Assembly: GCF_018139145.2 (NCBI RefSeq)
Contig: NC_059481.1
Coordinates: 2,158,368 to 2,222,367 of the forward strand
Origin: Gymnogyps californianus
Lineage: Eukaryota > Chordata > Aves > Accipitriformes > Cathartidae
DNA length: 64,000 nt
Reading direction: 5' to 3'
Shown here one piece after another: positions 48,157 to 60,100 of this stretch (position 1 is the first letter of the stretch; the number at the start of each line of letters is the position of its first letter). The notes beneath the pieces are model-generated. The model did not search any database. It saw nothing but the letters and a program-made list of their open reading frames with translations, and was not told the origin of the DNA. The position numbers and the translations under genes are program-made.

Positions 48157-50049
48157 ATTACTCACGGTGGGTGAGACAAACCCCCCCGGCAATGCTTTTG
48201 CAAGCGGGATCTGAGCCGGCACGCTGCAGGCTCGGTGATAGCATCCTTTTCTCGGGGACTGGCGAAGAGAGGTTGGTGTTGCTTAATGAGCCTTAGAGAA
48301 GCATGTGGTGTCTCAGGTCAGGAGATGTTGCTTAAACAGTGCCAGAGAAGTGTTCAATTCCCCTATTAATACAGTATTTAACAGTCCAGTGAAAAAGCAC
48401 CCTGGTAAATAAACAGATGCCTTTGGATGAGCCATCTAGAAAAAAAGTGCTGACAGTGCAGTTCTTTTCCATGCCCGACACAGAAATGATTTTTCTCATC
48501 TCAGGTGGTGAAGTCGTGTATAAAAATGAAAAATTCAGGAGGAGATCCATCCCAAAGGGAGGATGTGGTATTGCTTCCTACAGCACGGATCAAAGACTTC
48601 CACCGTGGGACTCGTCCTGCTCAACCAAAGGCTTTCCAAGGAGCATGGATGGGGCGTACGCAACCGTTGGCCTTCCCCTTCTAGCAGGGGCTCAGTAAAG
48701 ACCCTGAGCTCCTGTTAGCCCAGGGAAGGACAGACCACCGTGGCAAAAAGGACGTGGCCCCCAATATCCTTCATTCCCGGAGAAAATCTATAGTCAGAGG
48801 ACTTTGCAGATGGAAAGGGCTCTTCCTTCAGAGCTATTAAATACAGATTACAGCAATGGATGTGGCACTCGCTGTGGCGCGAGAGCGGGGAGGTGGTGGA
48901 TGGGCCGGGGGGGGTTTGCTGCCTATCGATCTCTTTTGCACCCAAATGAGAATAAAAGCTGTTCCTCACCCGACAGGTTCAGGCTTTTAATCTCCCATCC
49001 CTGTTTCATCCCAGATGCCTGAATTTATTTCCCACCATCCCGCTCCTGGTCCTTCGACCTGCCAACCTTTGGGTGGAGCTATGGCAAGGGGTGAGAAACC
49101 CACCTTCGAGCAGAGAAACTTTGGGCTGTGTTAGCGTGAGACACAGGGCTCAGGCTGTACGTGGCTCCTTGGGTTTCTAGATGAGCTGCATCTCTCCCTT
49201 TGGAACACGAGCAGAGGTGCGTGGGGTGCAGGCACCCATCCATGTAGACCTGGTTCCCCATAGAGGTGGTCTGCAGGAGGTTGGGTGAATCAACCCCTGG
49301 ACCTTCAGTGCCATGTCCTGCTGCCGGGCTGGGTGATGGGGCTGCGGGCAGCACGAGCATCACCTCCCATCCTCCTAGATGCTTTCGGCTGCAGGAGCCC
49401 CCCCAAGCAAACCCAGCTTGCGGGGTAAAAGACACCAACCTAGCACAGGGATGAGCTGGGTTTGGAGATGACCCACTGCTTGCTAAATTAATAAAGAGGG
49501 CCTGAGCTGCCGGAGAGGTTTTTCTTGTTGTATCATTTATTCATCACTCATAAAAATATCAGGGGCAAGGCTGGGACACGGAGATCATGCTAGAAAAGGA
49601 TGGTGTGCGTGTGTGTGGCATTATTCATGCTTCGGGGAGACAATAGCCAATGCCTCATGCATGTGCCAGCAAGGGAAGGGGATCCCACCAGGAATTTGGG
49701 TGCACCCCCATGGTCTTGGTGGGAGCTTTGCTCATCCAGCTCATCACTACGGTCTCCCCTGCAAGCAAACGGTGCAGGTCACCCCACCCCAAATCCATCC
49801 CACAGATCCTAGCAGACCAGGACAAAGACGCTTCAGCCGATAAACCCCACCTCCCTGGGCACCCATCTAGAGCAGCATTAGAAACGCACCACGAATGCAA
49901 CCACTCAGGCTAAAAAAACCCTCCTGGCTTGTTCAGCCGCACCGTTGAAGAGCGGGTGTGCGCAGGGCATCACCCCCATGTCAAGGGGACCCCACTCACC
50001 AGGCTCTGCCACTGCAACAAGCAGCTTTGAGTGACCCCCAACCTCTTCA

Positions 50050-50225
50050 TCCAGCTCGGTGATGTAGAGCCATTAGTCATCGTACTGTACACATGAGCAG
50101 CTGTGCCAATTAGCATAATTAACACACGATGGCCAATTAATCTCTTGATTATGCCTGCCATTCACTTATCAGCTGCTATTATGGGAAGATCGGCTTTTGT
50201 ACCTCTGCTTTCTATGCAAATAAGC
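50050..50225. promoter_or_regulatory. Candidate AT-rich regulatory element upstream of ZP3
   Basis: This AT-rich block, in otherwise GC-rich DNA, carries several homeodomain-type TAATTA/AATTAA-like cores. It also has CTTATCAGCTG, a GATA site overlapping an E-box, at 50165-50175, and an octamer ATGCAAAT at 50214-50221. It lies about 600 bp upstream of the ZP3 start codon. Function is inferred from motif density only. Confidence 0.3.
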
Positions 50226-50778
50226 CGGTTATGATGCCTTCATTACTCGATATACAATTACCCAGCGCAGATACCCATGAAATCGAGCACGGACAGATTG
50301 CCAACACACGCGGGCCAGAGCCCAGGTGGATTTTGCAGTTCAAGTCCTCTCCATTTCTGAACGTGCTACCTCGAGTGGTGCTCCAGGACCTGAGTTTTGG
50401 GGAATTGCTGATGCTGATGATGTAGGGGAGACCGGGGGAGAAATGCTTGCGGGAGCGTGACCGAGCCCTTGCCATGCTGGTGGCCAAAATTGGCTCCATC
50501 TCATATAGCGAGAAGGACACGGGCAGAGGACTTGTAGCCAGTTGGCCACTGAGGTGGCAGCAGCTGATGCCACCCCAAACAGGCAAGACAGAGGGACATG
50601 GGACAAACTGCTTCAGGGCAATTCTCAGCGGCAGGTCCAGGGAAATCACCTTCCGTGCCCTGAGAGGGAGGGATGGTCCCAGCTGGATCCCATTGCCCTG
50701 GGCTGCTCCTGGCTGGGTGGGGGCCTGCCTGCAGCCCCCAGGTGTGCCCCGTCTGGGCTGGGCTGCTGGGAGTGCTGG

Positions 50779-50785
50779 TATAAAA
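50779..50785 (+). promoter_or_regulatory. ZP3: ZP3 core promoter: TATA box with proximal E-boxes
   Basis: TATAAAA lies 55 bp before the start codon, placing transcription start near 50808 and giving a 5' UTR of only about 25 nt. Two E-boxes, CAGCTG (50680-50685) and CAGGTG (50739-50744), lie upstream. Mammalian zona genes use a proximal E-box bound by FIGLA. Whether these act in the same way in bird follicle cells is not shown here. Confidence 0.75.
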
Positions 50786-50833
50786 GGCTCCTGAGCAGCA
50801 TCTTCTTCATGAGCTGGTTTTCCTGGGGTCAGG

Positions 50834-51241
50834 ATGGGGTCTGGAGGCAGCCTGGGTGTTGCTCTCTTATGCTGGGTGCTGGCTGCAGCAGCATCTTACA
50901 GCCCTTGGGGTTTCCCTCAAAGGGACTTGGGGGTCTTGAGGGTCCGGGGGGACTCCTCTTGGAGTTGGCCCCATGTGCCTTCCTTCTCCCAGCCCTCCCC
51001 CTGGGCATGGGTGGATGTCTCCCAGCTCCAGGCTGCTGCCCCGCTGCACCCCGTGGCCGTGCAGTGCCAGGAGGCGCAGGTGGTGGTCACGGTGCACAGG
51101 GACCTCTTTGGCACGGGGCGCCTGGTCAAGGCTGCGGACCTGACCCTGGGCTCGGCCGCTTGCTTGCCTGTGGCCCAGAGCGCTGCTGAGAGCACGGTGA
51201 CCTTCGTGGCTGGGCTGCATGAGTGTGGCAGCACCCTGCAG
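50834..51241 (+). CDS. ZP3: ZP3 exon 1: signal peptide, linker, most of ZP-N
   Basis: 136 codons, phase 0 at the end, donor GTGAGG. The leader is [20 protein letters not shown]. It is followed by YSPW, a tryptophan-rich stretch, and then the ZP-N start [22 protein letters not shown] 50834 is chosen because it lies just below the TATA box and begins the leader. Confidence 0.93.
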
Positions 51242-54125
51242 GTGAGGTGGGATGCTGGAGTGAGGGGCTGCTCCATCCCTGGTAATGCTGCGTAGGGAAT
51301 GGACCTTTGCTGGGCTTTGACCAGCACTGGGTGGGTAAAGAGGAATTATTGTAGACAGCTTAACTGCTAAAGAGCAGTTGTGCTGTCACACTGCCTAATT
51401 CATCTCGGCAAAGGTCTCGGTCCTAGAAGTGACCTGGTGAAGGTGATGTCAGGGTTTGGGGTGAGGAGGTGCTCATCTGGTTGCAGCAGTTCTCCAGTGA
51501 GGGGTGGTGTGACCATAGCAGAGCTAGTTTTTGGAGCATGGGTACCATCCTCAAGCCCTAGATGAGGTGCACACTCAACAGCAAGCAAGGCTTGTAGTGG
51601 TTTTGTGACTCAGACAGATGCAACTGGATGCATGAGTATATGGGGGAACTGGGCATAGCTTGAAACCCCAGTGACTGTCACTGGGGAATCAGGGAAAGGA
51701 ACTTGCTGACCTCCTCGGCAGGAGAGGAGAAGGGCTGCCTGGAGCTGGTGTGCTCCACTTAACCTGGGGGCAGGAGGTTTGCGGACCTACTGTCCTACAG
51801 CCCCTGCCCACCTGATGCTGGAGTGCCAAAGTCCTTGAGGCTGACCTCCTGCAGGGCTAGCACCCTTATTCTCCTGTGTTGGCGTGCCAGTACAAAGCTT
51901 CATGGCATCCTATATGCACTGGACTGGGAATGTGGAGGACAGCCTGTGCCTTTACAGCTGATGGACCTGTGTGTCCTACCCAGCACTGACTGTGCTATCT
52001 GACGATGCTGAGCTTCTCGTTGACTAGTTTGTTTTACTGACTTATTAGCTCTCCCAAATGTCCTTTCCAGATGACCCCAGACTCCCTGATCTACAAAACA
52101 AGTTTGTCCTACAAACCTACTCCTTCTGGCAACCTGGTCATCGTAAGGACCAATGCAGCTGTGGTTCCTATTGAGTGTCACTATCCCAGGTGAGTAAACA
52201 GGGGCTGTGTCTCTGCTCCTATGGACCTGAGGTGATGGTGGCATCTTTGTTAACATGCGTCTTCCATTTAGGAAGAGCAACGTGAGCAGTAATGCCATCC
52301 GGCCCACGTGGGTTCCCTTCCGCTCCACCCTGTCGGCGGAGGAGAGGCTGACGTTCTCCCTGCGCCTCATGAATGGTGGGTGCAGACCTGGCAGCCCCGT
52401 TTCCCTCGAGTCCCTACTCCTGCCAGCTCTTGGCCACACGCTGAGAGCCCAAACAGAGCTGTAATCTGGGCTGAAATCCAGTCTTGCAGAAGTGATGCAT
52501 AGGGTTGCTGCTCAGTTAAGAGGTCCCATGTGCAAGGGAGGGCAATGTGCTTTTCTCCAAATTGACCTGTAACCTTGAATCTCAGATGACTGGAGCAGTG
52601 AGAGGCTCTCCAATGGCTTCCAGCTGGGGGAAAGCCTGCACCTCCAGGCTGATGTTGCTTCTGGGCACCATGTACCTCTAAGGCTCTTTGTGGATGACTG
52701 TGTTGCTACTCTGAGTCCAGACAGGAACTCTTCTCCCCGATACGCCTTGATTGACCTCAGCGGGTAAGGGGTGCAGTGCTCTCTGGGTGGTACTGCTGTA
52801 GCTGGCTGGGATGTCCCTTACTTCTGACCCTTGTCCAGGTGCTTGGTGGATGGGAGATCAGACGACACCACTTCAGCCTTCATCTCTCCAAGGCCGAGGC
52901 AGGAAACGCTGCAGTTCGTGGTTGATGCGTTCAAGTTTGCAGGAGATGACAGAAACTTGGTGAGATGTGGTGCCCACCCCGCCTCCCCCAGTGGGTTCAG
53001 AAGCTGTGCTGTTCTGCATGAACAGGTTTAATTAACCTTGGATGTTGGTTTAATTTCCCTTCCAGATCTACATCACCTGCCACCTGAAGGTCTCCCCAGC
53101 TGACCAAGCCCCAAATCCATTGAACAAGGCCTGTTCCTTCAACAAAGCCAGCAGCCTGTGAGTAGCTGGTGCATGTAGGGAGGGGACCAGTCTGGAGAAG
53201 AGGGCTTACAGGTAATTCTGTTTCAGTTGGGCTCCTGTGGAGGGTACTGGAGACATCTGCAGCTGCTGTGAGACCGGCAACTGTCCATTGTATGGAGGAT
53301 ACTCTCGGAGAATTAACCCTCCAGCCAGATGGCTAGGGAGGCGCTTGAAGAGAGACATCGCTTCCAGGCAAGGTAGGGCTCTGTGTGACCAAAAGGTACC
53401 CCCAAGGCAGGGTGACCCTCCAGGCTGGGGTGGTCAAGATGCTGGAAGGTCTTTAGCAAATGCATTTCATCTTAAGGACAAACCTAGCTCTTCTCCAGTG
53501 TCCCTGGGCAAGTGACTGTGTCTGTGTCCTTATATTTAAAACTACTAGAAAGCTGCTCTTGCAGGGTCCACCTTTCTGTAAGCCCTGAAATCCAGACTAA
53601 GCAGGAATTACCTCTCCTGTGAACTCATTCATGTCTCTTTCTTCTTAGGTGGGTCCTCTAGGGCAGCAGAGGCTGAAGTCTCAGTTGGACCACTATTAAT
53701 CCTTGATTCAGCTCAAGGATTATGGAGTTCCTCAGGAGGCCTTGCACCAGCAGGGAAGACCCCACATGGTATGTGGGGTTTTTGTTTGACTGTGTCTTCA
53801 GGTCTCAATTGAAGGTGACTCCAGGTTGATCTAGTCATGAATCCCCCATGATTTCACACCTGGACAGAGATGTTCTAGTATAATCACCAAAAGACAGTCT
53901 GGGGGACTTCTTCCCAAAGCTGCCTGAAAGTTCATCCACTGACAGATGGTGGAAAGCCATTAAATGTGTAGTAAGTGGCTCTTGTCTCTTCCAGGTGCTG
54001 CTGAAGGACTTCCTATGCTGGTTCAAGTTGCCATGCTCACAGCAGCCACTGTGCTGAGCTTAACTGCTCTTGGACTGTTTCTTGTGTGCAGAAAATGTAG
54101 TTGCCCTCCTGGAGTGTCATTGTAA
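50834..54125 (+). CDS. ZP3: Zona pellucida sperm-binding protein 3, nine exons
   Basis: ZP3 is a major glycoprotein of the egg coat (avian perivitelline layer), which binds sperm and co-polymerises with other ZP proteins. Exons are 50834-51241, 52071-52189, 52272-52375, 52586-52763, 52839-52959, 53066-53157, 53227-53372, 53649-53768 and 53995-54125. All borders are GT-AG and the phases join to exactly 472 codons. Features are a signal peptide (about residues 1-21), a Trp/Ser/Pro-rich linker, ZP-N with four cysteines (78, 110, 131, 172), ZP-C (about 200-360) ending in a CSCCETGNC cluster, a furin-type site RRLKR ending at residue 383, a C-terminal hydrophobic anchor (about 438-461) and a short Cys-rich tail. 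Sequons NVS (179) and NSS are present. The frame is intact. The gene could be a ZP3 paralogue, but the ZP-C cysteine pattern and exon structure fit ZP3 itself. Confidence 0.95.
52071..52189 (+). CDS. ZP3: ZP3 exon 2: end of ZP-N
   Basis: 119 nt between TTTCCAG and GTGAGT. It encodes [15 protein letters not shown] and the fourth ZP-N cysteine in VPIECHYPR. Confidence 0.94.
52272..52375 (+). CDS. ZP3: ZP3 exon 3: interdomain region
   Basis: 104 nt between TTTAG and GTGGGT. It encodes [15 protein letters not shown], carrying an N-glycosylation sequon, and the start of ZP-C. Confidence 0.93.
52586..52763 (+). CDS. ZP3: ZP3 exon 4: ZP-C
   Basis: 178 nt between TCTCAG and GTAAGG. It encodes [13 protein letters not shown] and [15 protein letters not shown], a hallmark ZP-domain segment, with an NSS sequon. 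Confidence 0.95.
52839..52959 (+). CDS. ZP3: ZP3 exon 5: ZP-C
   Basis: 121 nt between TGTCCAG and GTGAGA. It encodes [15 protein letters not shown] and [14 protein letters not shown], strongly ZP3-like. Confidence 0.95.
53066..53157 (+). CDS. ZP3: ZP3 exon 6: ZP-C
   Basis: 92 nt between CTTCCAG and GTGAGT. It encodes [14 protein letters not shown] and [12 protein letters not shown], both classic ZP3 ZP-C motifs. Confidence 0.95.
53227..53372 (+). CDS. ZP3: ZP3 exon 7: end of ZP-C and furin site
   Basis: 146 nt between TTTCAG and GTAGGG. It encodes [19 protein letters not shown] and then RRLKR|D, a proprotein-convertase site that would release the mature ectodomain. Confidence 0.93.
53649..53768 (+). 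CDS. ZP3: ZP3 exon 8: C-terminal propeptide
   Basis: 120 nt between CTTCTTAG and GTATGT. It encodes a Ser/Gly/Ala-rich segment with a hydrophobic VGPLLILD patch, which could serve as the external hydrophobic patch that controls ZP polymerisation. Confidence 0.85.
53995..54125 (+). CDS. ZP3: ZP3 exon 9: membrane anchor and stop
   Basis: 131 nt from CTCTTCCAG to TAA at 54123-54125. It encodes a single hydrophobic anchor and then [11 protein letters not shown]. Confidence 0.9.
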
Positions 54126-54137
54126 CTTCCCAACCCT

Positions 54138-54143
54138 AATAAA
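54138..54143 (+). terminator. ZP3: ZP3 poly(A) signal
   Basis: AATAAA begins 12 nt after the stop codon, so the 3' UTR is only about 30-40 nt. A similarly minimal 3' UTR is known for mammalian ZP3 mRNA. Confidence 0.85.
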
Positions 54144-57100
54144 GAGAAATGTTTCTGTCCTCCCCCTGTGTCCTCAGTGGGGAGGAGGGACAGCAGTTAG
54201 CCTTTGCTCTGGTCTGCTCGGATGGGAGTCGGGGCTGTGCTCATGCACCATCCTCCAGGTAAGCCATCTCCTGGGGGGGCCACAAGCTCTTGGGAAGCCA
54301 CCAATGAACCAATGGTGGGACCAAAGATGTGGAGAGCTGTTGCCACCTGAAAGCATCTCCCAAACCACAGCACTTTGAGGTGGAAGGTGCCTCTCTGCAG
54401 GAGGACTTGCCAAATGGCCGGTGCTGCTGTTGAGGCTCCCTGTACGTTGTATGCTTGGCATGCACCAGCAAGGAATCCTAAATACTGGCTGCAGGCAAAG
54501 CATGGCTCCTATTTTCAGGCAAATGAGGGAAGAATTGATGCTGCTAACAGATGCTAAATGGATTCTTGACTCCAGAAGTCCTGTTTGCTCTTCCTTAGCA
54601 GGGGTGATACTGGAGGATGTGATAACTGCAGCTCTGTCTTGGGCTTGGTGTGAGGTGTTGCAGCCTGGGGGAGGAGGCACTACCTCCTGAAGGATACAAC
54701 AGCAGCTCTAACTCTGGGATTTTTGTGGGTGCCAGGGCTGCATATGGCTTCTGCTGCTGGGAGAACTGGGGAAAAACTTGGTGTTGGGGATGAATGAGGG
54801 CTGAAGATTGGTGTTGCTTCTAGCTGGTATGCCTCAGCTGCATGGAGAGCAGGGAGCAATGGTTGGATGGGAAGGTGGAACTGGTGACTTTGTAATTAAG
54901 AGAAAGGGGACAAATAGGGAAAGCTACTGGTCCACCCACTCTAAACAGATCTCTTTTAAAATATAAAGGGTGGGGGGGAACCCTCAGCCATTAGGTCTGC
55001 CCAGATTATAATCACTTCTCCTTGCAGCAGCCTTGGGGACTCTGTCCCTGCTGTGCCGGAGGAGCTGTGCTATAGGGCACAGGAGTCTTCATCACACAAA
55101 TTGAGTCAATATGCACCAGACAGGCCTTAAAGCTATGTTAAATTGCTCTCCTTGCTCTGTGGCTTTCCCTTCTACACAGCACAGGCTTATCCTGACTTCT
55201 TGGCTTAGGCTGCTGAAGGCCTGAGGTGTCTTCTGCCTGGTGGAATTCAAGCTGGGTATGAGCTCTTGGTGTCTCGACGCCTAATGTGGCGAGTTGAACA
55301 CCAGTTGCACTTCTCAGGAGCTTGACTAACACAAATATTTTTCAGAAGTGGTTTTCTTACCCTGGGCTGTGTGCCACTTGCAGCCATGTGCCCCAGGGAG
55401 CAGTGGTCACCTCCAGTCCAACCTGGAGGCTGTGGGATTTCCATATCCCATGGCTGGAGGGCCGTGTGCTTTGAGGTGCTACCTGGTATAAAGATCGTAG
55501 CTCTGCATCAGGTGAATGAATCACCTTGTTTTGGGTAGTGTGGGACCCTGTGCTCCTGCATGAGCACAGCAATGGGGTCAGATTCCTTGAAGCGTGAATG
55601 TGCCTTGGCTGGTGCTGGTGACCCTTGTGCGCTTTGCAGGGAGAATCTCCAAACCTGTTGACTCCCCTCCGTCCTTCTGGTCTGAATGACTTTATGCCTC
55701 ATGTTCTTGCTTTCTATATCCTGGGAGAAGTCAAAGACCTAACGCTTGCAACAGCCTTTTCTGAGCTGAGGAAACTACTTTTGGCCCTGGATAAAGAGTA
55801 AAAAGGGGCAAAGCAGCAAGACTGCCTCAGAGCAATGCCAGCAGCCCCAGTTCTCAGATGTTTGGTCCTTGGCTTTTGCTAGCGCCTTCTGAAAACTGCT
55901 GCTATTAAAGGCATTACCTAAATTTGGCAGCTGAAGGCTGGAAACACACTTCAGCCCTGAAGCTCCTGGGCTGCAATCCCCTGGCCATTAGCAATCTAGT
56001 GATGCTGATTCTCCTTACAACATACTCCAACAAAGCCTGAGCGCAGCTACAGCTCTGCCAATGAGCCTTCCCTAACACTGAGAAATCAGCTTGGCACTTG
56101 TGCTCCGTGGGCTCGGCAGGGTGTGGAGCAGGAACCCCGGCCCCAGGCAAGCTCGGTTTGAAAGCCCAGGGATGATGTGCTTAGGGTAAATGTTTCCTGC
56201 TTCTGTTTTCAATGAATTAAGCAGCTGAGCTGAAATAATCAGGTGGAAAAATGAGGCAGCCATGTAAGTTTTTTTTTTTTTGGCTGAAGTCTTCCCAGAT
56301 CAGGCTGTCAGCCTTCATGTTTTATGCACAAGCTCCTTCCTGAAGGAGCTACAGAAGATTAAAACTCCCTTTTTTCTTAATTTTTACCTTGACAGGGTGA
56401 CATATACTGTGAGGCTGGGCTGAGTGTGTGGCCAGGCTGTGATGCTACCCTTCCAAAAGGGTGTTGGTGCTCCTCCCGAGGGCATAGAGACCTAGCTGTG
56501 TCCTCTGGGTGAGAGCTGGAGGTTGTCCTTCACAGGCAGTCCCATGTGCGTGGTCCTCTTCTAACCATCTGTCTTAAGGCTCCTCATTCATCCATAAAGC
56601 CACTTTCTTCCCACCCTCCAAAGAAATCTGCCACTGAGCAGGAGGACCTGCTGCTCTTGTCACTGTAGGCCTATGCCACAGGGGTTTGATGGAGACCTGT
56701 GCTCCTCTGGGTGTCATGTCTCTCCTGCAAGCTCTTCCAGCTGTGAAAACCCAGTCCTGTGCTGGGCAGGTGCTGCCAGCACCACCTCCCTTCCCAGACC
56801 CATCAAGAGCTTAATAAACAAGCCAAGCTTTGTGGTGATTTCTTCTTCATTCAAGGTGTGGACTTGTGACCTCCTCTGGTGCAGGCTCTAAGGAGGTAGC
56901 CATCGGCATGGGACTTCTCTCCTCTCTAAGGGCTTCAGCATCCAGGCTAGGAAATGAGGAGGAAATCTGCCTGGATTTTTTGAGTTATGGCATGGGAGTC
57001 CTCCTTTGCTATGGTGGTCTCCCAGAAACACTATGTGCAGGGAGCACTCGAGGAGCTGCTAGGCCGATGCCAGCGTGGAAAGGGATTGCTCCAAGCTGTG

Positions 57101-60100
57101 CTAAGTGTGGGGCTGCACGTGTTGCTTGTTGACTCGTACGTTGAATTTGGTTACTGTTGGAAATGCCTTCCTGAGTTACCCTTTTAGCTATGATGGAGAG
57201 AAACCTTCATTAGTGAGCTGGCAGGTAACCCGTGCACAAAGCCTGAATCCTCTTCGCCTTTTGATGACCTGTGCCCGTGATGCCGGCAGCAGCCAAAGTG
57301 GCTGGGCATCATGTGGGGAGAAGAGCCTGATTTTTTGGGCTCTGAGCTCTGTCGGCTCTGATCCTATTAGTGCTAATCCCTCAGCCTGTGCTCAGAGCCT
57401 CTTTTGAGGCCTGTCTTCAGCAGGAAGGACTTGTGCTGGGAGATGCTGGGCTTCGGGCTGGCCTAATCTCCTGCCAACCCCCTTCCCAGCCCAGGAGGGG
57501 CTGCACATCACCTTCTGTTGCTTATAACACTCTTGGCTTCCCCTGTGATAGCCAGCACATCTGTGGATTTTAGTATTATAATTTAACACAGCTATTAATT
57601 CTTTAATAAACTAATTCCAAACCAATCCCTTTTTTTCCCTGTTTACCAGGAAAAAAACTTGATAGGAGGGCTGAGGAGGAGAAGGGCTTGGTGGAGAAAT
57701 GGCTCCCAGAAATCCAGCCCCGAGCTAAGGCTCCCAAAGCCAGGATTGCTGTAGGTGGATTGAGGAGCTGGGGAGGCGAAGGTGTCTCATGGAGGATGAC
57801 GGAGTGTTTATCTGATTAGGGACCAGGCAGGAATTTGGAACTGGATGCTCTTAAGAGTTGGACGGTGCCAGATGCTGCTCCACTGTCCTCAAAGGCACCG
57901 AGACCTCTTGCTGGAGCTGTAGTAGGTGACATTGCTGGTCCATTTTTCCTGTCTGGTTTAACACAGCCCTGTGCAATTGCTTGGTGGATGAAGAGAGAAA
58001 GTGCATGGCATGTGCTGGTGGTGATGCCCAACTCACCTGCTCTTCCCCACCTGTGAGCCCCATCAACCCCAGTCCTATACCTGCTGCTTCTGGACTTCAT
58101 TAGCATTCATTTCTCTTGCACACAGGAGCATATGAGCAAAGACTTAATTAGAAAGCTGTAAGATGCTGGCAGAACAATCAATTTGTGGGAATTAATAATG
58201 TGAACGAGGATGCATTGTGGTTATTCGCATGTGTCTCCAGCTTGCTGCAAGTGCCCCGCTGTATGGAGATGTTGGTGACAGGCTCTAAGTGGCCTTCAAG
58301 GCAATTAATTAAAAGAAAAATAATTTATCATGTAGGAGAACAACCAAGTGGTACTTACAGGAATTTCAGGGTAAAAGTGAGCTTCTTGGTATGTTTGTTT
58401 GCAAATTTCCACTGTCCTGTGGAAGTGGTGTGAGCATCAATGCTTGTCTCCCTTCTGCACAGCAGCAGCTGCTCTGTCCTCTCCCTCCCTGGGCATGGCC
58501 CATCTGTTATTAGACAGCAAGAACAATTAAAGACAGGGTAAAATAATTAAGGGAAGACTTTCCCAAGAAGTGAGTTGTAGCAACTCACTTTTGCAAGCCT
58601 GCAGGGAGTCTGGGTGGATTTGGAGGTCCTGTTGCCTGTGCCTTGGTGGGTGGCCTGGCCACATCCCCATGAGGTTGATCTTGGAGAGACAGCAGCAGCC
58701 CTGGACCAGCCTGGATGCCGGGACTTGGACGACCAGGGAAGGGTGCACAAGCTTTTTACACCGCTGTGGCATCTGAGGGCAGGCTGGAGGTGACCTCCTT
58801 GGAGATGCAGTAGCAACCTGGGAAAGGGAAAATTGAGGGGAAAGGAGGAAATGTTCATTTTAGCCGTTCCTTAATGTCTTGTTACAGTACCCAAAGAGTC
58901 TGCATGGCCAGGCATCCTTCTCTGACTATGGTTCACCCTTATCCTCCAACTCAAGGGGCTGCAGTTTATTTTTAAGCAGGATATTTGACATGGCAAGACT
59001 CGAGGTGCTTCAGTTCATCCCACGGGACTACCCCCTTCATGGCACTATCTGTCCTACAGCAGAAGGGACCTTTCTGCAAAACATTCCTGGTCTGGAAGGT
59101 AGATAGCTTAAAAGAAAAGCAGTGAAAATTTCCAAACCTGATTGAAACCTCCAGGTCGCTGCAGCCAGGGTGTCATTTCAGGGATTTATTTTCTAGTTCC
59201 GAAAGGAAGGAGCCTCCCCTGTTATCCCTGAGCTGCCTGCCTTGCGATTAAACACAACCAGAACCTGGTTCGTGGAGCTCTGCAGCCACAGGGAGGTATA
59301 TCTGCCCAGCCCAAGGACTTCCCAGCCTTATTTATTGCCTTTTCCCCCAAGCCAAGAGCCCTCTTGCCTTAACTACTGCATGTGTATCACTGCAGACCCA
59401 GTCATTTAAATAGGAGGCTGCAGGCACCCATGCCCCGTGGTGCAAAGGGTTCCTTTCCACCCTCGTTTTACCCCTGTGAATAAGCTCCCTGACGTCCCAA
59501 GGATCCTGTTTCTGCCCCGAATGTCTTCTGGATCTCACCCTGCTTTTTTTGGCTGGGCTTTGACTGCAGCTCAGGGGATTTAGCCATGCTCTCCTACTGC
59601 AGAGGTGTCCCTGCATCAGCAGCTCCTGGAGTCCTGTGAACGCATGGGAAGCTCATTAAAAATAAATAAATATTCCCTGTACTAAAAAAAAAAAAGCAAA
59701 AAAAAAAATACCCTCTTTAAAAGTTATGTTCTATTTTTTCTTTTTAAAGCTAAGAGGTTTGGGAAGAGGGGACCTGCGAGAGGGGCTTTTCCATTGCTCG
59801 TGAGCTGGCTCGTGCACCAGCCCAGACGTGATGGGCTTAGATATGAAGGGTCTAGGGATTTATTTCCTGAGTCATGTCAGGCTGAGGACATGACATGAGT
59901 TGTGTCCTTTCTCAGCCCTCTGCATCCAGACATTAAAGAGGCCATTAAACTTTGCTGCCCAAATTTATGCGTTAAGCATGTACAAACTGGCAGCTGAGAA
60001 TCAGGGCTAATTTCCCGATGAGGTACATTATTAATGCCCTGCCTGTACATGTTCAAGGAAATTGCTACACATTTTTAATTCCTTTTTCCCTTTCCGTGAT

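Larger units (their letters stand above)
45000..50200. other. Intergenic region between CD276 and ZP3
   Basis: No exon series or domain is visible. It contains a (GATGG)n array at 46656-46715, a 21-bp duplicated motif at 48107-48156 and a 165-codon frame of unknown status at 47407-47904. I looked specifically for the INSYN1 coding sequence, which follows CD276 in mammals, and did not see it. Confidence 0.55.

Noticed and set aside
50212..50649. 145-codon minus-strand frame just upstream of ZP3
   Set aside because: No recognisable domain. It sits over the ZP3 upstream region and no splice-compatible partner was seen.
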